The position numbers were made by a program, and so were the translations under genes. A model generated the notes under the pieces. It was not told the origin of the DNA, made no database searches, and saw only the letters and a list, made by a program, of their open reading frames with translations. DNA of 35,542 bases from Bog-159 sp049511415 (GTDB taxonomy: Bacteria; Acidobacteriota; Terriglobia; Bryobacterales; Bryobacteraceae): positions 1 to 35,542 of the forward strand of contig JBEKYC010000074.1 of the NCBI GenBank assembly GCA_049511415.1, read 5' to 3'. Of the stretch, positions 7,404-14,149 are shown piece after piece. The stretch's first letter is position 1; every line of letters begins with the position of its first letter.

Positions 7404-8726
7404 ATGCCGCCCGAACGCCAATTCGCCGAGAGTTTCGCGGAGATCCACCCGCCCCTGGGCAGCCGCGAAGCTTTGGTGGAGGCCAACCGCTGCCTCTATT
7501 GCTTCGATGCGCCGTGCAGCAACGCCTGCCCTACCCACATCGACGTACCCGGCTTCATCAAAAGGATCGCCAGCGGCAACCTGGGCGGCTCCGCGCGCAC
7601 CATCCTGGATGCCAACATCCTGGGTCTCAGTTGCGCGCGCGTTTGTCCGGTCGACGTGCTGTGCGAGGGCGCTTGCGTCATGCATCGCTACAACCAGCGG
7701 CCCATCGAGATCGGGCGTCTGCAGCGCCACGCCATGGATCATTTTTATGCCGGCGACGCCCGCCTGCCGGTTCCGGCCGGCCGGCCTGGACGAGCGGTTT
7801 GCATCGGCGCCGGTCCGGCATCGCTTGCTTGCGCCGCGAATTTGCGGCAGCGCGGGTTTGCCGTTACCATCTTCGACGGCCGTCCCTTGGCCGGCGGTCT
7901 GAACACATACGGCGTGGCGGAATACAAACTTCGTCCTTCCGATAGCCTGCGGGAAGTGGAACTGGTGCGCTCCCTGGGCGTGGAGTTCCGCTTGGGCGCG
8001 GAGATCGGCGGCGAACTGCGCATCAAGGAGCTCGAGGACCAGTTCGATGCCGTTTTTCTAGGCGTCGGCCTCGGCCGCACGCAACCGCTCGGCATCCCCG
8101 GCGAGAGACTGCCGGGAGTGGTCGATGCCTTGCGTTTCATCGCCGACTACAAAACCCAGCGCAACACCAAGGTCGGTCATATTGTGTCGATCATTGGCGG
8201 CGGCAATACCGCCATCGATGCCGCCACCGCCGCCCTGCGGCTGGGAGCCGAAGAAGTGCACGTGCTCTATCGCCGCAGCGAGGCGGAGATGCCGGCGTTC
8301 CAGTTCGAGTACGATATGGCCCGCCAGGAAGGTGTCCGCTTCCACTGGCTCACCCAGCCGATTGCCATTCATGGCCCGGAAATCGTCGCGTACGTCGAGT
8401 GCGTGCGCATGGAACTCGGGCCGCCCGACCGCCGCGGACGCCACCAGCCGCAGCCCATCGAAGGTTCCAATTTCCGGCTGTTCTGCGATATGGTGATTCC
8501 TTCCATCGGCCAGTCGCGCCTGCTCGATTTCCTCTCTCAGTTCCGCGACGTGGAACTCTCCGGCGGATGCGTGGTGGTGGATCCGGCCACCGGTCAAACG
8601 AGCAATCCGCGCTACTTCGCCGGCGGCGATTGCGTCAACGGCGGCCGCGAAGTAGTGGATGCCGTGGCGGATGGCAAACGCGCCGCGGCCGGCATCGCCC
8701 TGCGTCTGGAGGCATTGCATGGCTGA
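7404..8726 (+). CDS. preT: Dihydropyrimidine dehydrogenase subunit PreT
   Basis: This 440-residue NAD(P)H-oxidising subunit of bacterial dihydropyrimidine dehydrogenase is related to the glutamate synthase small subunit. Two N-terminal cysteine clusters for [4Fe-4S] centres are visible: C30, C33, C38, C42 and C77, C81, C87, C91. A first dinucleotide motif (CIGAGPASLACA, about 133-144) binds FAD, and a second (IIGGGNTAID) binds NAD(P)H. The C-terminal FAGGDCVNGG element completes the flavin site. With PreA it reduces uracil and thymine to dihydropyrimidines. It overlaps preA by 8 bases, so the subunits are translationally coupled. On its own it could be mistaken for a GltD-like protein; the preA neighbour decides it. 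Confidence 0.92.
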   Translation: MPPERQFAESFAEIHPPLGSREALVEANRCLYCFDAPCSNACPTHIDVPGFIKRIASGNLGGSARTILDANILGLSCARVCPVDVLCEGACVMHRYNQRPIEIGRLQRHAMDHFYAGDARLPVPAGRPGRAVCIGAGPASLACAANLRQRGFAVTIFDGRPLAGGLNTYGVAEYKLRPSDSLREVELVRSLGVEFRLGAEIGGELRIKELEDQFDAVFLGVGLGRTQPLGIPGERLPGVVDALRFIADYKTQRNTKVGHIVSIIGGGNTAIDAATAALRLGAEEVHVLYRRSEAEMPAFQFEYDMARQEGVRFHWLTQPIAIHGPEIVAYVECVRMELGPPDRRGRHQPQPIEGSNFRLFCDMVIPSIGQSRLLDFLSQFRDVELSGGCVVVDPATGQTSNPRYFAGGDCVNGGREVVDAVADGKRAAAGIALRLEALHG

Positions 8727-10059
8727 TCTCACCACGCGCTGCGCCGGCATCTCCGCGCCTAACCCCTTCTGGCTGGCCTCCGGACCGCCCAGCAATTGCG
8801 GCGACCAGGTCAAGCGCGCCTTCGACGCCGGTTGGGGCGGCGCCGTCTGGAAGACCATCGGCGAACCCATCGTTAATGTGTCGTCGCGCTATTCCTCGGT
8901 CGATTGGAATGGCCAGCGTATGATGGGCCTCAACAATATCGAACTCATCACCGACCGTCCCATCGAAGTCAATTTCCGTGAGATCGCCGAAGTCAAGAAA
9001 CAGTATCCGAAGCATGCCGTCGTCGCTTCCCTGATGGTGGAATCCCGGCGCGAGGCCTGGCACGAGATCGTGCGCCGCGCCGAAGACGCCGGCGCCGATG
9101 GCCTGGAGCTCAACTTCGGCTGCCCGCACGGCATGAGCGAGCGCGGTATGGGTAGCGCCGTCGGCCAGGTTCCCGAATACACCCGGCTCATCACCGGTTG
9201 GGTGAAGGAAATCGCGCGTACGCCGGTGCTGGTGAAGCTGACACCCAACGTCGGCGACATACGCGCCATCGGCCGGGCGGCCAAGTCCGGAGGCGCTGAT
9301 GGTCTTTCCGCTATCAACACGCTGAACTCCATCACCGGTGTGGATCTGGATACTTTCACGCCGCGTCCCGGCGTCGGTGGCAAATCCAGCCACGGCGGCT
9401 ATTGCGGTCCCGCCGTCAAACCCATCGCCTTGCACATGGTGCAACAGTTGGCGGGAGATCCCGAGTGCGGCCTGCCGGTCTCCGGCATCGGCGGCATATC
9501 CGGCTGGCGCGAAGCTGCCGAGTTCCTTCTGCTCGGCTGCAGCAGTCTGCAAGTCTGCACAGCCGTGATGCATTATGGTTACCGGGTTGTCGAAGACATG
9601 CTCGACGGACTCAGTAACTGGATGGACGAGAAAGGCTTCGCCACGCTGGAAGATTTCCGCGGGCGGAGTCTGCCGCGAATCACTGAGTGGAAGCACTTAG
9701 ACCTGAACTATAAGATCGTGGCTCGTATCCATGCGGACTTATGCATAGGCTGTGACCTATGTTATATCGCCTGCTGGGACGGCGCCCACCAATGCATCCA
9801 TGTGGACGGAGCCGGCACGCCGGAAGAACTGGTGGCCCAAAGCCGTAGGCGCCCAACGCAAACTCCAACGGTCGTAGCCGTGGATACCGCCCACACGCCC
9901 GCTGTCCGCATTCCCCGCATAGACGAAGTCGCATGCGTCGGCTGCAATCTTTGCTGGCTCGTATGCCCGGTGGAAGGCTGCATCACCATGGATCAGGTAG
10001 ACGCAGGCCGCCCATCCGAAACCTGGGCGCAACGAAGCGCTTTGGGGGGCGGAGTTTAG
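8719..10059 (+). CDS. preA: Dihydropyrimidine dehydrogenase catalytic subunit PreA
   Basis: The product has 446 residues from the ATG at 8719, which has GGAGG at 8708-8712 and overlaps preT. The FMN-binding dihydroorotate-dehydrogenase-like barrel carries the active-site loop LNFGCPHGMSERGMG, with C135 at the position of the catalytic cysteine of mammalian DPD. Substrate/FMN elements LTPNVGD, INTLNSITG and GKSSHGGY follow. Two C-terminal ferredoxin clusters are complete: C342, C345, C348, C352 and C406, C409, C412, C416. It reduces uracil/thymine using electrons from PreT. The last codons and stop lie inside a GC hairpin repeat (10048-10083). Confidence 0.95.
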   Translation: MADLTTRCAGISAPNPFWLASGPPSNCGDQVKRAFDAGWGGAVWKTIGEPIVNVSSRYSSVDWNGQRMMGLNNIELITDRPIEVNFREIAEVKKQYPKHAVVASLMVESRREAWHEIVRRAEDAGADGLELNFGCPHGMSERGMGSAVGQVPEYTRLITGWVKEIARTPVLVKLTPNVGDIRAIGRAAKSGGADGLSAINTLNSITGVDLDTFTPRPGVGGKSSHGGYCGPAVKPIALHMVQQLAGDPECGLPVSGIGGISGWREAAEFLLLGCSSLQVCTAVMHYGYRVVEDMLDGLSNWMDEKGFATLEDFRGRSLPRITEWKHLDLNYKIVARIHADLCIGCDLCYIACWDGAHQCIHVDGAGTPEELVAQSRRRPTQTPTVVAVDTAHTPAVRIPRIDEVACVGCNLCWLVCPVEGCITMDQVDAGRPSETWAQRSALGGGV

Positions 10060-10083
10060 TCCGCGCGGGGCTTCAGCCCCGCC
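10048..10083. repeat. Paired GC hairpin repeat, copy 2, overlapping two gene ends
   Basis: Hairpin one is GCGGA/TCCGC around GTTTAG (10049-10064); hairpin two is GCGGGGC/GCCCCGC with loop TTCA (10065-10082). The same loop types occur at 1188-1219 but in the opposite order. The element contains the stop codon of preA (plus) and the last codons and stop of the cupin gene (minus). It probably ends transcription from both sides. Confidence 0.7.
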
Positions 10084-10397
10084 ACGTCTTCCCGAATCGG
10101 ATAATCCACAATAATAGCCCGCCCGTCAGTCAGCGCCCGAACCGAATGCCGCACATTACCCGGCACGATCGCCACCATCCCCGGACGCGCTATCTGAGTG
10201 ACTCCGTCCACGGTCACTTCTAACTCACCTTCGATCACTTCCCAGACTTCCTCCTGCGGGTGGAAGTGCTCGTGAATCGATGCCCCGCCCGTGAATTCAT
10301 AATGCGCGAACGTCATGCTCGGCGAGTGAAAGAAACGGCCGCGCCAACCCGGCAATCGTTCGATCACGCCCAGCGTGCTGGTGTCCACAAAAGGCAT
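10056..10397 (-). CDS. Single-domain cupin protein
   Basis: The product has 113 residues from the ATG at 10397, chosen because GGGAG lies 6 bases upstream; an in-frame start at 10427 adds ten residues and lacks this. Cupin motif 1 is complete (H44, H46, E50 in HEHFHPQEEVWEVIEGE), and motif 2 contains PGNVRH with H84, so a metal site of the His/His/Glu/His type is likely. Small cupins of this kind are enzymes or sensors; the substrate is unknown. It converges on preA, with both stop codons inside one repeat. A decayed copy of its 5' half lies at 12466-12516. Confidence 0.85.
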   Translation of the reverse strand: MPFVDTSTLGVIERLPGWRGRFFHSPSMTFAHYEFTGGASIHEHFHPQEEVWEVIEGELEVTVDGVTQIARPGMVAIVPGNVRHSVRALTDGRAIIVDYPIREDVAGLKPRAD

Positions 10398-10433
10398 AGA
10401 CAGCTCCCTTTCAGCCGATGCTAGCACGAACGA

Positions 10434-10464
10434 GTGTTACCATGGACTTGCGTGGTGGTAACAC
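10434..10464. promoter_or_regulatory. 9-bp inverted repeat abutting a start codon, operator candidate
   Basis: GTGTTACCA (10434-10442) and TGGTAACAC (10456-10464) form a perfect inverted repeat with a 13-base spacer. The right arm touches the ATG at 10465, and the element lies in the 67-base gap between two divergent genes. It could be a dimeric regulator site controlling both genes, or an RNA hairpin hiding the start codon. No Shine-Dalgarno sequence is visible for the plus-strand gene. Confidence 0.5.
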
Positions 10465-12426
10465 ATGCGCAACCTCCCTACTATCTGTTTACTGGCGTGG
10501 GCCGTGGCGCCCATCTCGGTAATTACGCGCCTCAGCCTGGAACAACTCAAAACACTGGTTACCTCAGCCCAGATTGCCCGGCGTCAAGGCCTGACCAGTT
10601 ATGGCGAGTTCGGCGGCATCCTCGCGGCCCTCTTTGCCGGTGAGCAGGGTGCGCGGCAAGTTACTACCGCATATTACCGTAAGATCTTCGCAGATCGCGA
10701 TACCATTTTGTGTCCGGTCCGAAGTGTGGCCCTGTCGGAGTCGCTTACGGACGAAGCACGGCCCAGGCTGCTGCATTCTGAAGCGAACACGGCGCTCCAG
10801 TGGCTCGCGGCGAATGCCGGCATCCCCGCCGCCGCGCAGCCGGCTCGACCCGCCGTGCCGAACCTCGCGCAGACCCCGGGTCAGGAACGTTTTCGCCGCC
10901 TGCGGTTCAGCCCGGATGGACGCTATTTGTTGGCGCAGGACGACGCCGGCATCGACCTGTTCGGGTTCGATCCCTTTCATATTCTGTTCCGCTTACCCGC
11001 GCGGAATACCAGCCGTGCGGAGTTTACCGCTGACTCCAGTCAGATCCTGTTCATCAGCGGCGGCACGCACGCTACCGCCAACCAGGTCGCGTTCGTGCAT
11101 GCCAACCCGCGCGTCGAGCGATGGCGCATCGGTGACCAGGCGCGCATCGAATCGACGGAAATCCCGCTGGCAGCCTGTGAAGTTTTGCAGTTGTCGCCTG
11201 AGGGGCGGTTCGCGGGTTGCATCGATTTCGAAGGCACGCTTCGCCTTCTGGCGGTTTCGTCCGGCCAGACGATTTTCCAGAAAACAGTCGCCCGGCCGCT
11301 CACCCGCCGCAATGCCGACGAGAATACCGGCAACGCAACCATCGATTTTTCGCCTGACGGCCGCTACGTCATTTTCAAGCCTAAGAACGAAACAGCCGCC
11401 CCAGTCGCCTGGGACCTCGACGCGAAAAAGGAAATAGCCTTCAAGAGAGACCTAAAGCAGATTCGCTGGGCCGCTTACGTCTTCGCCGCCCCGGACCGCT
11501 TGTTAATGACTTACACGCGATACGGCCTGCCGGGCTCCGGGCCGGTGAGCGAGTTGGTGTCCTTTCCTTCCGGGCGGCGGATCGCCAAGCTGCCGCTCTT
11601 GCATGGCCGCCTTTCCCGTGCCGCCGACCCCCGCTTTGTTCTGGTTCGTTCCGGCGGACACCTTCCCGGAGATCCTTCTATGATTTCCGCGGTCGATTAT
11701 CAAACGGGGCGGGAACTGATCGCGGCGCCGCTGCTGGATGTGCTCGGCGAGCGCTACGTCTCCGAGCACCCCGATGGCGAACTGGGAGTCCACCGCACGG
11801 GCGGGCCGCCTCCCCGTGCGCCGGTAGCAGCCCCGTCACAGGACGCGCCATCCGATCCGCATCCCGATTTCCTGGACGGCTTGGCGGAGATTGCCGTGCC
11901 ACCGCCGGACACCAGGTGCAGCGAACGGATCACTCGCTACTCGAGCGATCTGCACGCGGACTCATTGTGGATGCAAAGAGAAGCAGTCACCGCCGAAGGC
12001 ACGCCGCAAGACTTTGGCGCGTTCCTGAACGATGTCATCGGGCTGCTGGACTACGGCGAGATCGCATACAGCCACGAAGCGCGGCTGGGCGCCATGGATG
12101 CAGTCTCCTACAGTTTCCGCGTCGCCGCCGAAGACTCTCACTGGACATTGCGCGAGGGAACACATACTGTTCACGCCGCGTATGCGGGAGATATCTGGTT
12201 TGACCGGCGAACCAAACAACTGATGCGCATCGCCGTGCGGGCAATTGATATGCCCCGCTCATTCCTATTGGAGCAGATCGAATTATCCGTGGACTACGAC
12301 TCTGAGCAACTAGGCGGGATGACGTACTTAGTTGTCAAGCACGCGATGCAATCGGCCTGCCGCCGGCAGACTACTGCCTGCACCAGAAATGACATTGACT
12401 TTACGGACTACCGGAAAGGAAAGTAG
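10465..12426 (+). CDS. Exported WD40/TolB-like propeller protein of unknown function
   Basis: The product has 653 residues. The N-terminus (RNLPTICLLAWAVAPISVIT) looks like a signal peptide. Residues about 140-440 contain propeller-like blades with RLRFSPDGRYLLAQ and IDFSPDGRYVIFKP, as in WD40/TolB-like proteins. The C-terminal part (about 490-653, with YSFRVAAEDSHWTL, DIWFDRRTKQLMRIAV and ELSVDYDSEQLGG) resembles a C-terminal module I associate with exported acidobacterial proteins. The region around residues 23-75 (LSLEQLKTLVTSAQIA onward) is also found, differently deleted, at 12518-12816, so the N-terminal part of this gene may itself be a rearranged product. Function unknown; probably periplasmic. 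Confidence 0.65.
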   Translation: MRNLPTICLLAWAVAPISVITRLSLEQLKTLVTSAQIARRQGLTSYGEFGGILAALFAGEQGARQVTTAYYRKIFADRDTILCPVRSVALSESLTDEARPRLLHSEANTALQWLAANAGIPAAAQPARPAVPNLAQTPGQERFRRLRFSPDGRYLLAQDDAGIDLFGFDPFHILFRLPARNTSRAEFTADSSQILFISGGTHATANQVAFVHANPRVERWRIGDQARIESTEIPLAACEVLQLSPEGRFAGCIDFEGTLRLLAVSSGQTIFQKTVARPLTRRNADENTGNATIDFSPDGRYVIFKPKNETAAPVAWDLDAKKEIAFKRDLKQIRWAAYVFAAPDRLLMTYTRYGLPGSGPVSELVSFPSGRRIAKLPLLHGRLSRAADPRFVLVRSGGHLPGDPSMISAVDYQTGRELIAAPLLDVLGERYVSEHPDGELGVHRTGGPPPRAPVAAPSQDAPSDPHPDFLDGLAEIAVPPPDTRCSERITRYSSDLHADSLWMQREAVTAEGTPQDFGAFLNDVIGLLDYGEIAYSHEARLGAMDAVSYSFRVAAEDSHWTLREGTHTVHAAYAGDIWFDRRTKQLMRIAVRAIDMPRSFLLEQIELSVDYDSEQLGGMTYLVVKHAMQSACRRQTTACTRNDIDFTDYRKGK

Positions 12427-12465
12427 GAAACTCCGGCGACGTGGCTGGGCCCTTGAAATCACCCC

Positions 12466-12516
12466 GCTGGGCGAGTGAAAATAACGGCCCCGCCAACCGG
12501 GTAACCGCTCGATCAC
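12466..12516 (-). pseudogene. Remnant of a cupin gene 5' region
   Basis: On the minus strand this stretch reads VIERLPGWRGRYFHSPS, nearly identical to residues 11-27 of the intact cupin (VIERLPGWRGRFFHSPS). Nothing of the metal-binding part remains. It is joined directly to a remnant of the neighbouring propeller gene, so the original divergent pair was duplicated and the spacer between them was lost. Confidence 0.7.
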
Positions 12517-12517
12517 G

Positions 12518-12816
12518 CTGAGCCTGCAACAACTTAAAACACCGGTTACCTCCGCCCAGATTGCCGGAAACTGGCCGATGTGGAACTGACCGAACGGGAG
12601 GTGCCCGATATTTCGCAGAGTCTCGGCGCCCGGACGCGCTGCGAAGACACTGAGCTCGCTTACCCAAGCGGGCACGAACCGCGCATCATGGAAAAACCCG
12701 CATACGGCCATATGCGTGAAGGCCTGACCATCTTTGCCGGTGAGCAGGGTGCGCGGCAAGTTACTGCTGCATACTACGGTCAGATCTTCGTGGATGGCGA
12801 TACCATTCCTGTCGCC
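12518..12816 (+). pseudogene. Degenerate copy of the N-terminal region of the propeller gene
   Basis: The start reads LSLQQLKTPVTSAQIA, matching LSLEQLKTLVTSAQIA of the gene at 10465. Bases 12731-12765 are identical to 10631-10665 (35 bases, exactly 2100 apart), followed by a diverged match through GATACCATT. Between these anchors this copy carries about 140 bases (LADVELTEREVPDISQS and more) that the upstream gene lacks, while it lacks the stretch around 10599-10630. The two copies therefore carry different deletions of a common ancestor. A 103-codon open frame (12580-12891) crosses it but is unlikely to be a functional gene. Confidence 0.65.
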
Positions 12817-12900
12817 TTGTGGCATCGGCGAGAGGTCTACCCAAGGACCTCGCCCCACAATCCGAATTACATGAAAGGCTTCCGCGAGTGAAACCGGTCC

Positions 12901-13125
12901 GGACTGAAATACCATGCGCGGACAGCCGAGCAATGGAAGTTACTGCGTCCGCCGCTGCTGACATGCGAGCCGGTAATCACCGAGGCCGCCTTCCCTCTGA
13001 AACGCGAAAGCCATGACGCCGACGCGCTTTTCGCCCTATTGGAGCGGGGCGTCACCCCGGACTCCGACTTTCGAATCTATCGCCGCTTTGGAAACAAAGT
13101 GATGCCGATACGGATTCCTGATTAA
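12901..13125 (+). pseudogene. Fragment of a PIN-domain (VapC/PilT-like) gene
   Basis: The frame from 12901 reads HARTAEQWKLLRPPLLTCEP, then VITEAAF and DADALFALLERG, the middle of a PIN-domain ribonuclease family protein. The N-terminus with the first catalytic aspartate is absent, and an in-frame TGA precedes at 12889. The C-terminal catalytic segment (usually MSxADA) is replaced by KVMPIRIPD and a stop. Two of the acidic residues needed for metal binding are therefore lost. No antitoxin gene is next to it. Best read as a dead toxin-type gene. Confidence 0.65.
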
Positions 13126-13138
13126 CACCAAGCCCGGA

Positions 13139-14149
13139 TCAACTCCCATCCGGATAGCCGCCGCGGTGCAGCACCATGGGATAGTGCGGCAGCGTGCGCG
13201 GCCTTGGGACGGACGCGCGCCAGCCGTCCGGATAGGGTTCCAATCCGCGGAACAGGTCGCCGCTCATTCGCTCCAAGAGCTCGCCAAGCCTCGCGACGGA
13301 TTCCCTGCCGAAGCGTGCCCGCCAATGTTCTTCGATCAAGCCCAGCCGCTCGTAGTATCCGGCCTGCGCCGCCAGCCCCTTTGCCGTGAGCCGCGCGATC
13401 TTCGACCGGCTGCCGGCCGGATCCGGCTCGACCACCGCGAAGCCTCGCTTCTGCAAAAAGCCCAGAGCCATCGCGATCGCCTCCTTCGATACGCCGCTCA
13501 ATAGCGGCAGATCGCGCACGCGCACGCCCGCTTCGTCGAGCACGCGCACCACATCGGCGCTGATGGCCAGCGACAGGTCCGATTCGCGCTCAAACTCCAG
13601 GGCGAATGCCAGCAGCACGCGCGCCAGGAGCGCCGGCAGCGGCAGATCCGGATCCACCGGCGCGCGGCGCTTCTCCTCTGGCCCTCTGCTGAACAATCCA
13701 TAACCCAGAATCGGCAGACAGTCGGGTAGCTCGAATTCAAACTGGCTGGCTACCTCCCACAGCGATTTGCGAAGCTGGCCGATCCGGTCCGTGCCGAACC
13801 GCTCCCGCCAGCGTCCCTCGATGACGCCGAAAAGCGGACCCCATACCGCCTGCGCGCGCCGGCCTTTGTTAGTGGCGCGAATCAACGAATCCGGTCCAAC
13901 CACAATGTAGCCCCACCTCTGCATGCCGTTAAAGTTGGTGGGCGTCAGCGCGCGGCGATGCAGTTCCTGCAAAGTAATTCCCTCTTCGCCGGCGAAACGC
14001 ATGCAGTTGAACCACATCACCATCGACGAGAGCCACGCGCCGTGGCCTCCCCCGACGGTTGTGCGATGCGGCGCCCGGTGCTCGAACTCGTTGTCGAACT
14101 CGATGGTGAAGGCCACCAGCGCTTGCGAAAGCAGGACAGAAAGGGGCAA
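13139..14149 (-). CDS. Protein with two tandem winged-helix (MarR-like) domains
   Basis: The product has 336 residues. Two related halves are visible: residues about 1-165 (LSQALVAFTIEFDNEFE, ITLQELHRRALTPTN, GRRAQAVWGPLFGVIEGRWRERFG) and about 170-320 (LARVLLAFALEFERESD, VRVRDLPLLSGVSKEAI, GLAAQAGYYERLGLIEEHWRARFG). Each half has a helix-turn-helix followed by a wing and a helix ending in RFG, so the gene arose by internal duplication. It is probably a DNA-binding regulator acting as a monomer with two HTHs. The TTG start at 14149 directly abuts the stop of the TonB receptor gene, with AAGGTGA inside that gene as ribosome site, so the two are likely translated together. Ligand and targets are unknown. 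Confidence 0.7.
   Translation of the reverse strand: MPLSVLLSQALVAFTIEFDNEFEHRAPHRTTVGGGHGAWLSSMVMWFNCMRFAGEEGITLQELHRRALTPTNFNGMQRWGYIVVGPDSLIRATNKGRRAQAVWGPLFGVIEGRWRERFGTDRIGQLRKSLWEVASQFEFELPDCLPILGYGLFSRGPEEKRRAPVDPDLPLPALLARVLLAFALEFERESDLSLAISADVVRVLDEAGVRVRDLPLLSGVSKEAIAMALGFLQKRGFAVVEPDPAGSRSKIARLTAKGLAAQAGYYERLGLIEEHWRARFGRESVARLGELLERMSGDLFRGLEPYPDGWRASVPRPRTLPHYPMVLHRGGYPDGS

Noticed and set aside
9121..9170. Possible loss of an active-site residue in PreA (Gly where mammalian DPD has Ser next to the catalytic Cys)
   Set aside because: The catalytic cysteine is present and, to my knowledge, this GCPHGM form is common in bacterial PreA homologues.
12580..12720. Slight resemblance (VELTEREVPD) to the N-terminus of zinc alcohol dehydrogenases
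   Set aside because: The flanks match the propeller-gene locus, and no cofactor or metal motif follows.
12328..12933. A 201-codon open frame on the minus strand across the fragment region
   Set aside because: Only 17 residues match the cupin; the rest is antisense to propeller-gene and spacer remnants and has no domain features.
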